DNA from: Pantoea coffeiphila
GTDB lineage: Bacteria; Pseudomonadota; Gammaproteobacteria; Enterobacterales; Enterobacteriaceae
Assembly: GCF_016909495.1 (NCBI RefSeq)
Contig: NZ_JAFBFW010000001.1
Span: 496,001-560,000, forward strand
Direction: 5' to 3'
DNA length: 64,000 bases
Of this stretch, positions 1-8,751 are shown one piece after another. The notes under the pieces were generated by a model, which did not search any database, was not told the origin of the DNA, and worked only from the letters and a program-made list of their open reading frames with translations. How positions within the stretch are numbered: the stretch's first letter is position 1; the number at the start of each line of letters is the position of its first letter. A program made the translations under genes and the position numbers.

Positions 1-1
1 G

Positions 2-1759
2 CTTTTCCCGGGCGTGTTCGGCATCTTCGGCCATGGCAACGTCACCTGCATTGGTGAGGCGCTGGAAAGCGTACAGGACGTGCTGCCGACCTGGCGCGGT
101 CAGAACGAGCAGTCGATGGCCTTCGCCGCCGTCGGTTTTGCCAAAGCGCGCCTGCGCCAGCAGATTATGGTGGTGACCGCCTCTATCGGCCCGGGAACCA
201 CAAACCTGCTGACGGCGGCCGGTGTTGCTCACGTCAGCCGCCTGCCGATGCTGATGATCTGCGGTGATGCCTTCGCTCGCCGCGTGCCGGACCCGGTCAT
301 GCAGCAGGTGGAGCACTTCAGCGATCCCAGCCAGACGGTCAACGACGCCTTTAAAGCGGTAACCCGCTACTGGGATCGCATCACCTGGCCGGAGCAGGTC
401 CTCTCTTCCCTGCCGCAGGCGGTGGCAACCATGCTTGACCCGGCGGACTGCGGCCCGGCCTTCATCGGCCTGTGCCAGGACGTGCAGGAGATGGCCTTCG
501 ACTATCCCGAGGCGTTTTTCGCCCGCCGCGTTCACACTATCCCGCGCCCTCGCCCGGACCAGCAGCTGCTGGAGCAGGCGGCCGAACTGCTGGCTTCCGC
601 CCGGCATCCGCTGATTATCGCCGGGGGCGGCGTACGCTACTCGCGGGCTGAGGCCGAGCTGGAAGCCTTCGCCCGCCAGCGCGGCATCCCGGTGGTGGAA
701 ACCATTGCAGGAAAAGGCACGCTGACCCACGATCACCCGCTGCATATCGGCCCGGTCGGTATTCTGGGGTCAACATCCGCCAACGCGCTGGCGGCAAAAG
801 CCGATGTGATTATCGCCATCGGCACCCGACTGATGGATTTCGTCACCGGCTCCTGGACGGTGTTTTCACCCGAGGCGCGTTTTATTGCCATTAACGCCGC
901 GCGCTTTGACGCCCATAAGCACTTCTCGCTGCCGCTGGTCGCCGATGCCCGCGAAGGTATCCGCGAACTCAATGCCGCACTCGGCAACTATGCGGCGGAT
1001 GCGGGCTGGCTGGATAGCGGCAAAACCGCCTTTGCCGCGTGGAATCAGCTGATCGCCGCACGCCAGCAGCGCACGGTAACAACCGGCGTGCCGACCTACG
1101 CGCAGGTGGTTGGCGTGGTCAATGAACGCGCCGCTGCCGAAGACTACGTGATCAGCGCGGCGGGCGGCCTGCCGGGCGAGCTGGTGAAGGGCTGGAAGGT
1201 AAAAAATCCCGGTACTTTCGACTGTGAGTTTGGTTTCTCCTGCATGGGCTATGAAATCTCTGCGGGCTGGGGTACGGCAATGATCGACGCGGATCGCGAT
1301 GTATTCGTGCTGATCGGCGACGGTACCTACATGATGATGAATTCCGATATCTATTCCAGCGTGCTTTCCGGCCACAAGCTGATCCTGCTGGTGTGCGACA
1401 ACGGCGGCTACGCGGTGATTAACCGTCTGCAAAACGCCAAGGGCGGCGCGTCGTTTAACAACCTGCTCAAGGACTGCCGGGTTACCGAACCTTTCCACGT
1501 TGATTTTGTTGCCAACGCGCAGTCGATGGGCGCGCTCGCCCGCAAGGTCAGCAGCCTGGATGAACTGGCCGACGCCGTGGACTGGGCGAAGGGTAACGAT
1601 CGCACCACGGTCATCTGCATCGACACGCACCCACACGAATGGACGCCGGGCGATGCCTGGTGGGACGTCGGCGTGCCGGAAGTCAGCCAGCGCGAAAGCG
1701 TGAATCAGGCGCGGGCCGAACACGTTGCGGGCCGTAAAAAACAGCGTACAGGTATTTAA
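2..1759 (+). CDS. iolD: 3D-(3,5/4)-trihydroxycyclohexane-1,2-dione hydrolase, 5' end outside window
   Basis: This ThDP-dependent enzyme opens the ring of the diketo-inositol intermediate in cytosolic myo-inositol breakdown. The reading frame is already open at base 2 and has no plausible start here, so the first ~60 of the usual ~645 residues lie upstream. The fold order is visible: N-terminal pyrimidine-binding domain with FGHGNV near the window start, a central domain, and a C-terminal ThDP-binding segment with the GDG(T)...DN motif at about 1316-1405. It is followed 23 bp later by iolE, which acts one step earlier, so the two are one operon. Identity is strong from the motif set and the neighbour. 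Confidence 0.93.
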   Translation, partial: LFPGVFGIFGHGNVTCIGEALESVQDVLPTWRGQNEQSMAFAAVGFAKARLRQQIMVVTASIGPGTTNLLTAAGVAHVSRLPMLMICGDAFARRVPDPVMQQVEHFSDPSQTVNDAFKAVTRYWDRITWPEQVLSSLPQAVATMLDPADCGPAFIGLCQDVQEMAFDYPEAFFARRVHTIPRPRPDQQLLEQAAELLASARHPLIIAGGGVRYSRAEAELEAFARQRGIPVVETIAGKGTLTHDHPLHIGPVGILGSTSANALAAKADVIIAIGTRLMDFVTGSWTVFSPEARFIAINAARFDAHKHFSLPLVADAREGIRELNAALGNYAADAGWLDSGKTAFAAWNQLIAARQQRTVTTGVPTYAQVVGVVNERAAAEDYVISAAGGLPGELVKGWKVKNPGTFDCEFGFSCMGYEISAGWGTAMIDADRDVFVLIGDGTYMMMNSDIYSSVLSGHKLILLVCDNGGYAVINRLQNAKGGASFNNLLKDCRVTEPFHVDFVANAQSMGALARKVSSLDELADAVDWAKGNDRTTVICIDTHPHEWTPGDAWWDVGVPEVSQRESVNQARAEHVAGRKKQRTGI

Positions 1760-1782
1760 CTTTCAGCCAGAGGAATCAGAAC

Positions 1783-2700
1783 ATGACGTTGCACGCAAAA
1801 CTGGGGATTGCCCCTATCGCCTGGTCCAATGACGATCTGCCGCAGCTCGGCGGCGACACACCGCTTTCCGTCTGCCTGGCCGAAAGCCGGCTGGCCGGTT
1901 TTTCCGGCGTAGAAACCGGCGGCAAGTTCCCGCGAACCCGCGCTGAACTGCAGCCGCAGCTGGCGGAATATCAGCTACAGCTGGTCTCCGGCTGGTACTC
2001 CGGCACCCTGCTGGATAACGATCTGGAGAGTGAAATCGCCAAAGCGACGCCGCAGATGCAGCTGTTTAAAGAGTGCGGTGCGGCCTGCCTGGTCTACGGC
2101 GAAACGGCGGGCACCATTCAGAACCAACAGCAGGTGCCGCTGAGCCAGCGCCGCAGGCTGACGGAGGAGCAGATCCGCGAGTACGGCGCGAAGCTGAACC
2201 TGTTCGCCAGCTGGTGCCGGGATTTCGGCGTACCGCTGGCCTTCCATCACCATATGGGCACGGTGATTGAAGACGAACGCGATATCGATCTGCTGATGGC
2301 GGCTACCTGCCCGCAGGTGGGGCTGCTGTTTGATACCGGGCATCTGGTGTTTGCCGGGGTCGATCCGCTGAGCGTGCTGAGCAAGCATGGCAAACGCATC
2401 AACCACGTGCATACCAAAGACATCCGAGCGGACGTGCGCGCCGGGCTGGACTGGCAGCGCGACTCGTTTCTTGATGCGGTATTGAAAGGCGTTTACACCG
2501 TGCCAGGCGACGGCAGCATTGACTTCGATGCGGTGATCGCGCGGCTGGCCGGTATCGGCTATCAGGGCTGGTTTGTGGTCGAGGCCGAGCAGGATCCGGC
2601 GCTGGCTCCGCCGCTGGAATACGCGCGAATTGGCTATGCCAGCCTGAAATCTTCGCTGACCAAAGCCGGATACGCCATCGAGCCGCCCGCAAAGCGCTGA
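1783..2700 (+). CDS. iolE: myo-inosose-2 dehydratase
   Basis: IolE dehydrates 2-keto-myo-inositol to the trihydroxycyclohexane-dione used by IolD. The 305-residue protein is a xylose-isomerase-like TIM barrel of normal family length. Likely metal ligands are seen in LLFDTGHL (D184, H187), NHVHTKD (H208/H210) and the late FVVEAEQ strand. The ATG is preceded by GAGGAATC. It lies 23 bp after iolD. No inositol operator is visible in the gap, so control must come from upstream of the window. Confidence 0.93.
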   Translation: MTLHAKLGIAPIAWSNDDLPQLGGDTPLSVCLAESRLAGFSGVETGGKFPRTRAELQPQLAEYQLQLVSGWYSGTLLDNDLESEIAKATPQMQLFKECGAACLVYGETAGTIQNQQQVPLSQRRRLTEEQIREYGAKLNLFASWCRDFGVPLAFHHHMGTVIEDERDIDLLMAATCPQVGLLFDTGHLVFAGVDPLSVLSKHGKRINHVHTKDIRADVRAGLDWQRDSFLDAVLKGVYTVPGDGSIDFDAVIARLAGIGYQGWFVVEAEQDPALAPPLEYARIGYASLKSSLTKAGYAIEPPAKR

Positions 2701-2810
2701 ACGGCAGCAGAACAATCATGACTCCATCAACGGCGGCACGTGCCGCTGACTGACGACCCGGCAGCCGCGAACAATCCGGCTGCCGCTTAACCGGGCAGGA
2801 TGATGCAACG

Positions 2811-3119
2811 ATGATGAATATCGATAAAATGCAGGATATCACCGACTTCTATCAGGATTTTTTGCAGGCCATTCGCAGCATCAGAGGCAGCATGCTGCAT
2901 CGTGATGCAGAGAAAAAGCTGATGCTGCTGCGCTGGCTGGACGCCCGGCAGAAAAAGCGCAGCTGCCGCTCGCACTGCAAAAGCGAAATTCTCAGTATGT
3001 ATGCGGAAGTGGAAACCCATCCGCCGGAGGTGCTGGAGCGCCGTATTCGCACGCTGTACGAGAACTGCGCCTGTATTCTCGCCCAGCTGCGCGCGCCCGC
3101 CGTTCGTCGCTACGCCTGA
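2811..3119 (+). CDS. small cysteine-containing protein of unknown function
   Basis: The frame codes for 102 residues with codon use like its neighbours. A second ATG follows directly; the upstream CAGGATGATG is a modest ribosome site. The protein looks helical and soluble: a charged N-terminal helix, a basic linker with two cysteines (about residues 51-56), and a C-terminal helix with a CxC pair near residue 86. There is no signal peptide or membrane segment. It starts 110 bp after iolE and could be the operon tail. I do not recognise a family; the four cysteines could bind a metal, but that is a guess. Confidence 0.5.
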   Translation: MMNIDKMQDITDFYQDFLQAIRSIRGSMLHRDAEKKLMLLRWLDARQKKRSCRSHCKSEILSMYAEVETHPPEVLERRIRTLYENCACILAQLRAPAVRRYA

Positions 3120-3130
3120 GGGGCAGACAC

Positions 3131-3230
3131 TGTCCCCTCCGATCGACGCGGCCCAGGGATAAGTTTGTCCCAATCCCATCGTTTATTGTCCATCAGGCTA
3201 CTTATTGCGGTTTTCCCGCCTCTCTATACT
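3131..3230 (+). promoter_or_regulatory. promoter and repeated TGTCC boxes upstream of the MBL/FtrA pair
   Basis: A TATACT -10 at 3225-3230 lies 17 bp after a weak TTATTG -35 at 3202-3207. Upstream, TGTCC occurs at 3131, 3166 and 3187. The last two are exactly 21 bp apart (TTTGTCC and ATTGTCC), the two-turn spacing of AraC-family half-sites. The nearest AraC-type regulator is encoded by the second gene of the operon, so autoregulation is a reasonable inference. Confidence 0.4.
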
Positions 3231-3277
3231 GGCGCGGTACGGCGGTATTCCGCTGCCGCTCAGATGGAGAGCCACCG

Positions 3278-4054
3278 ATGAAACTCACCCAAATTCGCAA
3301 TGCCACGCTCAAACTGGACTATGCCGGTAAAACCTTTCTGATTGACCCGATGCTGGCGGATAAAGGTGCGCTGCCCGGTTTCCCCGGCACCGCCCGCAGC
3401 CATCTGCGCAACCCGCTGGTCGAGCTGCCGCTGCCGGTTGCAGACATCATTAACGCCGATGCGGTCATCGTTACCCACACTCACGAAGATCACTGGGATG
3501 AGGCGGCACGGCGGTTGATTGCTTCGACTATTCCCCTGTTCAGCCAGAATCAGCAGGATGCCGAGCAGATCCGCGCGCAGGGCTTCAGCGCGGTGACGGT
3601 ATTGGACGATCGCACAGAGATTGGCGACATCACCGTATGGAAAACCGACGGCCAGCACGGCAGCAACGCCGCCTACGCGCTGCCGCCGCTGGCAAAAAGG
3701 CTGGGCAAGGCCTGCGGGCTGGTGTTCCAGCACCCCGAAGAACCCACGCTGTTTATCGCCGGGGATACCGTCTGGGTTCCGGCCGTTGAGCAGGCGCTGG
3801 CAGCGTTCAAACCCGACGTGGTGGTGCTGAATGCCGGAAGTGCACAGATTGACTGCTTTGGCGCAATTATCATGGGCGAGGAGGATACGCTGCGCGTTCA
3901 CCGCCTGCTGCCGGAAAGCCATATCGTTGCCAGCCATATGGAGGCGATTAATCACTGCCTGCTTGGCCGCCAGCAGCTGCGCGATTATGCGCAGCGCAAC
4001 GGCTTCGCCCATCGCCTGTGGGTAGCGGAAGATGGCGAAAGCCGGGCGTTCTGA
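3278..4054 (+). CDS. MBL-fold metallo-hydrolase
   Basis: The 258-residue protein has the metallo-beta-lactamase-fold signature HxHxDH (THTHEDHWD, H67, H69, D71, H72), a later GQHGS histidine, an AGDTVW aspartate and a C-terminal SHMEAINH histidine, so both metal sites look complete. It resembles the UlaG-like branch of cytosolic hydrolases without a recognisable substrate. The ATG has GGAG 8 bp upstream. The FtrA-type regulator starts 42 bp downstream on the same strand, suggesting the regulator controls this enzyme. No secretion signal is present. The substrate cannot be read from sequence. Confidence 0.8.
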   Translation: MKLTQIRNATLKLDYAGKTFLIDPMLADKGALPGFPGTARSHLRNPLVELPLPVADIINADAVIVTHTHEDHWDEAARRLIASTIPLFSQNQQDAEQIRAQGFSAVTVLDDRTEIGDITVWKTDGQHGSNAAYALPPLAKRLGKACGLVFQHPEEPTLFIAGDTVWVPAVEQALAAFKPDVVVLNAGSAQIDCFGAIIMGEEDTLRVHRLLPESHIVASHMEAINHCLLGRQQLRDYAQRNGFAHRLWVAEDGESRAF

Positions 4055-4096
4055 GTGGTAAGATAGCCGTCCTTGCGCCGTCATCAGGAGAAAAAC

Positions 4097-5059
4097 ATGT
4101 CGTTACCGTCCGTTGCCGTGCTGGTGACGCCAGGATTCAGCCCGTTCCATTTCTCGGTGCCCTGCACGATTTTTGGCCCGGTGCTGGCCGATCGCCCGCT
4201 GTTTGAGCTGACGCTGTGCGCCGAGCAGCCCGGCACGTTGAAATCGCTGATGGGCATGAGCATTGAAACTCCGCACGGGCTGGAAGCACTGGCGCAGGCC
4301 GATTTAATTATCGTGCCCTACTGGCCGCATCCCGGCGAGCGGCCCTCTGCGGCATTATGTCAGTCATTAAATGAGGCATGGCAGCGCGGTGCCAGAGTGG
4401 CGGGTCTGTGCCTCGGCACCTATGTGCTGGCGTACGCCGGTCTGCTTGAAGGAAAGCGGGCCTCAACCCACTGGGAGTTCGAGCAGGACTTCAGTGCGCG
4501 CTTCCCGCAGGTGCAGCTGGATACCAACGCGCTCTATGTTGACGAGCAGCGCCTGATCACCTCCGCCGGGACCGCCGCAGCGATGGACTGTTGCCTGTAC
4601 CTGCTGCGCCAGTTTTACGGCAGCGCCGTGGCTAACCGGGTCGCACGGCGAATGGTGATCCCGCCGCACCGCGACGGCGGTCAGGCTCAGTATATTTCTC
4701 ACCCTATTCCGCAAACTACCCAGGATGAGCGCATCAACGCCCTGCTCGGCTATCTGCGCGATAGTCTTGATTGCCAGCACGATCTCGATTCGCTGGCGGC
4801 CCGGGTGATGATGAGCCGCCGCACCTTTACCCGCCACTTTCTGCGCGCCACCGGCATGTCGGTGGGTGAATGGCTGAACGCCGAACGCCTGCACAACAGC
4901 CAGCAGCTGCTGGAGCTGACCGAACATTCCATTGAGGCCGTCGCCACTCTCAGCGGCTACCAGTCGGTGATTTCTTTCCGCCAGAGCTTTAAGCAGCGCT
5001 ATACCGTCAGCCCCAGCGAATGGCGGCGTACCTTCCAGGGCGGCAAGTCTGAGCCGTAG
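4097..5059 (+). CDS. GlxA/FtrA-type transcriptional regulator (DJ-1/PfpI plus AraC domains)
   Basis: The protein has an N-terminal DJ-1/PfpI-like domain (about 1-190) with the nucleophile-elbow-like motif GLCLGTYV (C105), and two AraC-type helix-turn-helix motifs in the last 100 residues (MSRRTFTRHF and IEAVATLSGYQSVISFRQSF). About 320 residues is normal for this family. I chose the ATG at 4097 because CAGGAG lies 7 bp upstream; an open TTG at 4073 lacks such a site. It is a cytosolic DNA-binding regulator, probably cotranscribed with the MBL-fold hydrolase. Ligand unknown. Confidence 0.86.
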   Translation: MSLPSVAVLVTPGFSPFHFSVPCTIFGPVLADRPLFELTLCAEQPGTLKSLMGMSIETPHGLEALAQADLIIVPYWPHPGERPSAALCQSLNEAWQRGARVAGLCLGTYVLAYAGLLEGKRASTHWEFEQDFSARFPQVQLDTNALYVDEQRLITSAGTAAAMDCCLYLLRQFYGSAVANRVARRMVIPPHRDGGQAQYISHPIPQTTQDERINALLGYLRDSLDCQHDLDSLAARVMMSRRTFTRHFLRATGMSVGEWLNAERLHNSQQLLELTEHSIEAVATLSGYQSVISFRQSFKQRYTVSPSEWRRTFQGGKSEP

Positions 5060-5126
5060 CGGACGATCCTTCTGTAAAAAATTAAGCTTGTGAGCCACCT
5101 CGCAGATCGATAAAAGATCCAGGAAA

Positions 5127-5185
5127 CCTGAAAAGTAATCGATTACATTCATCTGACACAATAATGTAATCGATTACTTTTCAGG
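5127..5185. promoter_or_regulatory. twin LacI-family operators within a 23-bp perfect inverted repeat
   Basis: Arms 5127-5149 and 5163-5185 are exact reverse complements. Each contains the palindrome GTAATCGATTAC (5135-5146 and 5166-5177), which with its flanks fits the LacI-family pattern TGNAANCGNTTNCA. The two palindrome centres are 31 bp apart, about three helical turns, so two dimers would sit on one face of the DNA. The right arm ends in CAGG, part of the AGGAAGGGG ribosome site of the permease gene, so a transcript containing both arms could also hide that site. Confidence 0.8.
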
Positions 5186-5198
5186 AAGGGGTCTGACG

Positions 5199-6440
5199 AT
5201 GGTTTCTTCACTTACCGCTGGCAACGGCTCGCGGCAGCAGCATGTGATGCTGGTTCCACGGCTGTCATTAATGATGTTTTTACAGTTCTTTATCTGGGGA
5301 ACCTGGTCGGTCACGCTGGGCCTGGTGATGACACAGCATAATCTCGGCAGCATCATCGGCGATGCCTTCTCGGCCGGGCCGATTGCCTCGATCCTCTCGC
5401 CGTTCGTGCTGGGAATGGTGGTTGACCGCTTCTTCCCGTCGCAGAAGGTGGTAGCCCTGCTGCATCTGGCCGGTGCGGTCATTCTGTGGTTCGTACCGCA
5501 GGCGCTGCTGGCCGAGAACGGCTCGCTGCTGATCGCCCTGCTGTTTGCCTACACGCTGTGCTACATGCCCACCCTGGCGTTGACCAACAACATCGCCTTC
5601 CACAGCCTGAGCAACAGCGAGAAAAGCTTCCCGGTGGTGCGGGTGTTCGGCACCATCGGCTGGATCGTCGCCGGGATCTGTATCGGCGTCAGCGGGATTG
5701 CCGCCAGCACCGATATCTTCCGCCTCGCTGCTGCATGTTCCGCAGTGCTGGCCGCCTACAGCCTGACGCTGCCGCACACACCAGCTCCGGCTAAGGGCCA
5801 GCCGTTTGCCCTGCGCGATCTGCTGTGCGCCGATGCCTTCGCGCTGCTGAAGAAAAGCCACTTCCTGATCTTCGCCATCTGCGCCACGCTGATCTCCATC
5901 CCGCTGGGCACCTACTACGCCTTTACCGCGTCGTTCCTGTCTGACGTGGGCATTGCGGACGTCAGTACCGCGATGTCGTTCGGCCAGATGTCCGAAATCT
6001 TCTTTATGCTGATTATCCCGCTGCTGTTCCGTCGGCTGGGGGTGAAATACATGCTGCTGATCGGCATGGCGGCCTGGTTCGTGCGCTACGCGCTGTTCGC
6101 CTTCGGCGTGAATGAAGAAACGCGCTGGCTGCTGTACATCGGCATCCTGCTGCACGGCGTGTGCTACGACTTCTTCTTTGTTATCGGCTTTATCTATACC
6201 GACCGCATCGCCGGTAGCCAGGTAAAAGGCCAGGCGCAGAGCCTGATTGTGATGTTCACCTACGGTATCGGCATGCTGCTGGGATCGCAGATCTCCGGCG
6301 CGCTGTACAACCAGTTAATTAACCACGGCGGCGTGCATCAACCGGAAAACTGGACCACGTTCTGGCTGATCCCGGCGGTTGCCGCTGCGGTTATCGCGGT
6401 CATATTCCTCTTCACCTTCAAGTACAAAGAGCAGGAATAG
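5199..6440 (+). CDS. NupG-like MFS permease (nucleoside:H+ symporter family)
   Basis: The 413-residue protein has about 12 hydrophobic segments and the family's N-terminal pattern (LSLMMFLQFFIWGTWSVTLG). In the inner membrane it should take up a small polar solute with protons. NupG itself moves nucleosides, but members beside Gfo/Idh and TIM-barrel genes are usually predicted sugar or cyclitol carriers, which is the better fit here. AGGAAGGGG precedes the ATG. It opens a three-gene operon with the isomerase 26 bp downstream. The operator pair just upstream points to repression by a LacI-type protein. Confidence 0.85.
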   Translation: MVSSLTAGNGSRQQHVMLVPRLSLMMFLQFFIWGTWSVTLGLVMTQHNLGSIIGDAFSAGPIASILSPFVLGMVVDRFFPSQKVVALLHLAGAVILWFVPQALLAENGSLLIALLFAYTLCYMPTLALTNNIAFHSLSNSEKSFPVVRVFGTIGWIVAGICIGVSGIAASTDIFRLAAACSAVLAAYSLTLPHTPAPAKGQPFALRDLLCADAFALLKKSHFLIFAICATLISIPLGTYYAFTASFLSDVGIADVSTAMSFGQMSEIFFMLIIPLLFRRLGVKYMLLIGMAAWFVRYALFAFGVNEETRWLLYIGILLHGVCYDFFFVIGFIYTDRIAGSQVKGQAQSLIVMFTYGIGMLLGSQISGALYNQLINHGGVHQPENWTTFWLIPAVAAAVIAVIFLFTFKYKEQE

Positions 6441-6466
6441 TTTTTGATCAACTTCAGGAGTAAGCA

Positions 6467-7540
6467 ATGAAAACGTTAAAAGGGCCTGGCCTGTTTTTGT
6501 CCCAGTTCATCGGTGATATGCCACCGTTTAATACCCTGAAAAACCTCGCCAGATGGGCGTCGGGGCTGGGTTTCCGGGCGTTGCAGATCCCCTGTAATCA
6601 TCCGGCAATTTTTGATGTGGAGAAGGCGGCCAGCAGCCAGTCGTACTGTGATGAGGTCACTGCCCTGCTGGCGCGCTACGGGCTGGTGATTAGCGAGCTG
6701 TCTACCCACCTTGAGGGGCAGCTGCTGGCGGTGCATCCGGCTTACGAACTGGCGTTCCGCGACTTCGCCCCGGCGGCGCTGCGTGACGATCCGGCAGCGC
6801 GCCAGCTCTGGGCAGCTGAAAAGCTCCAGCAGGCGGCAGCGGCATCGGAAAAGCTGGGGCTGAAATCCCATGCCACCTTCTCCGGTGCGCTGGCCTGGCC
6901 CTACTTCTACCCGTGGCCGCCGCGCAAAGAGGCGCTGATCGATACGGCCTTTAACGAGCTGGCCGCCCGCTGGAAGCCGATTCTTGACTGCTTCGACCGC
7001 CACGGCGTCGACGTGTGCTACGAGCTGCATCCGTCGGAAGATTTGCACGATGGCGTGACCTTCGACCGCTTCCTCGCGGCGGTCGACCATCATCCGCGCT
7101 GCAATATTCTGTTCGATCCAAGCCATATGCTGTTACAGCAGATGGACTACCTGACCTTTATCGACCTCTATCACCCGCGCATTAAAGCGTTCCACGTTAA
7201 GGATGCCGAGTTCACCCCTTCCGGGCGCAGCGGCGTGTATGGCGGCTATCAGCCATGGAGCGAGCGCCCCGGCCGCTTCCGCTCGCCGGGGGACGGTCAG
7301 ATCGATTTCAAAGGCATTTTCAGCCGGCTGGCGCAGTACGGCTATGACGGCTGGGCGGTGCTGGAGTGGGAATGCTGTCTGAAGGATGCAGAGAGCGGCG
7401 CACGGGAAGGCGCGCAGTTTATCAGCGAGCACATTATTCCGGTATCCGCACGCGCGTTTGATGACTTTGCCGCCACCGGCAGCGAAGACAACAGTATCCG
7501 CACTATGCTGGGGCTGGATGTAGAGCCAAAAAATGATTAA
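6467..7540 (+). CDS. sugar phosphate isomerase/epimerase-type TIM-barrel protein
   Basis: The 357-residue protein belongs to the AP-endonuclease-2/xylose-isomerase-like barrels. Probable metal ligands are E186 (CYELHPS), D217 with H220 (LFDPSHM), H243 (FHVKD) and E300 (VLEWE). AGGAG precedes the ATG. It overlaps the next gene by 8 bp, so translation is probably coupled. Relatives isomerise or epimerise keto sugars or cleave 3-keto glycosides; pairing with a Gfo/Idh dehydrogenase suggests an oxidation-then-rearrangement pathway, but the substrate is unknown. Confidence 0.82.
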   Translation: MKTLKGPGLFLSQFIGDMPPFNTLKNLARWASGLGFRALQIPCNHPAIFDVEKAASSQSYCDEVTALLARYGLVISELSTHLEGQLLAVHPAYELAFRDFAPAALRDDPAARQLWAAEKLQQAAAASEKLGLKSHATFSGALAWPYFYPWPPRKEALIDTAFNELAARWKPILDCFDRHGVDVCYELHPSEDLHDGVTFDRFLAAVDHHPRCNILFDPSHMLLQQMDYLTFIDLYHPRIKAFHVKDAEFTPSGRSGVYGGYQPWSERPGRFRSPGDGQIDFKGIFSRLAQYGYDGWAVLEWECCLKDAESGAREGAQFISEHIIPVSARAFDDFAATGSEDNSIRTMLGLDVEPKND

Positions 7541-8690
7541 GGCGGCGATTATCGGCTCGGGCTTTATCGGCCCGGCGCACCTTGAAGCAATCCGCCGTCT
7601 GGGGTTCGTCGAGGTAGTGGCCATCTGCGACAGCTCGCTGGAAAAAGCACAGGAAAAAGCGCGGCAGCTTAACGTGCCCCACGCTTATGCCGATGTGGCG
7701 GAACTGCTGCGCCACGACGGGCTACAGGTGGTGCATAATTGCACCCCTAATCATCTGCACGCGGCGATCAATCGCCAGGTACTGGCGGCGGGCAAACATC
7801 TGTTTTCAGAAAAGCCGCTGTGCATGACTGGCGAGGAGGCGCGCGAGCTGGTGAAGCTGGCGGAGGACTCTGGCGTGGTGCACGGCGTCAGCTTTGTTTA
7901 TCGCCAGTTCGCGATGGTGCAGCAGGCAGCCAGCCTGATCCGCCAGCAGCAGGCGGGTCGTATTTTTGCCGTACACGGCAGCTATTTGCAGGACTGGATG
8001 CTGTACGACAGCGATTTCAACTGGCGCGTATCCGCAACCCAGGGTGGCGCATCCCGGGCGGTGGCGGATATCGGCTCCCACTGGTGCGATACGCTACAGT
8101 TCGTTACCGGGCGACGCATCAGTGCGGTGATGGCGGATTTTTCAATCGTTCATCCCGTTCGCCGGGTGGCGCGCGGAGCCAGTACCACCTTTGCCGCCGC
8201 TGAGGAGAATGCCGGGTATGACCAGGTGGCCGTGGACACCGAAGATTTCGCCTCGATCCTGCTGCGCTTTGACGACGGTAGCCGGGGCAGCCTGACGGTT
8301 TCGCAGGTCAGCGCCGGGCGTAAAAACCGCCTGGCGTTTGAGGTGAACGCCAGCGAGATGTCGATAGCCTGGGATCAGGAAGTACCGCAGCAGCTGTGGC
8401 TGGGGCATCGCGACAGTGCGAATCAGACGCTGAGTGACGATCCTTCGCTGGTAAACCGCGACGTGGCGGCCGCCGTGCACTTCCCCGGAGGACATATTGA
8501 GGGCTGGCCGGATGCGTTTAAAAATATGATGCTGAACTACTACCGCTTTATTCAACAGGGTAAACGGCCTGGCGTGGATGCCGCTAACTTCGCCACCTTC
8601 CATGAGGGAGCAAGCGTGCTGCTGATCGTTGAAGCGATGCTGCAAAGCCATCAGCAGCAGCGCTGGGTGGAGGTGGCCACGCTGGATTGA
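7533..8690 (+). CDS. Gfo/Idh/MocA-family NAD(P)-dependent oxidoreductase
   Basis: The 385-residue protein has the N-terminal Rossmann motif GSGFIGPAH (8-16), the family EKP motif (93-95) and the catalytic set D179-x3-H183-x2-D186 (DIGSHWCD). It is expected to oxidise a sugar or cyclitol hydroxyl in the cytosol. The start overlaps the preceding isomerase gene by 8 bp. It is the last gene of the operon, followed by a strong terminator that runs into the 3' end of the convergent GntR gene. Confidence 0.88.
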   Translation: MIKAAIIGSGFIGPAHLEAIRRLGFVEVVAICDSSLEKAQEKARQLNVPHAYADVAELLRHDGLQVVHNCTPNHLHAAINRQVLAAGKHLFSEKPLCMTGEEARELVKLAEDSGVVHGVSFVYRQFAMVQQAASLIRQQQAGRIFAVHGSYLQDWMLYDSDFNWRVSATQGGASRAVADIGSHWCDTLQFVTGRRISAVMADFSIVHPVRRVARGASTTFAAAEENAGYDQVAVDTEDFASILLRFDDGSRGSLTVSQVSAGRKNRLAFEVNASEMSIAWDQEVPQQLWLGHRDSANQTLSDDPSLVNRDVAAAVHFPGGHIEGWPDAFKNMMLNYYRFIQQGKRPGVDAANFATFHEGASVLLIVEAMLQSHQQQRWVEVATLD

Positions 8691-8722
8691 TTGCCCCGCT
8701 CGCCAGCGCATTGCACGTTACA

Positions 8723-8751
8723 TCAGGGCAGATTTCTTGCCCTGACTTTTT
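8723..8751 (+). terminator. Rho-independent terminator of the permease operon
   Basis: An 8-bp perfect stem, TCAGGGCA (8723-8730) with TGCCCTGA (8738-8745), is followed by CTTTTTG on the + strand. The stem overlaps the last codons and stop of the convergent GntR gene. Confidence 0.8.

Noticed and set aside
866-1723. 285-codon open frame antisense to iolD
   Set aside because: Composition-driven shadow; the product has no motifs and iolD explains the region.
5280-6155. 291-codon open frame antisense to the permease
   Set aside because: Low-complexity Gln/Arg-rich translation typical of an antisense frame; the permease and its ribosome site are clear.
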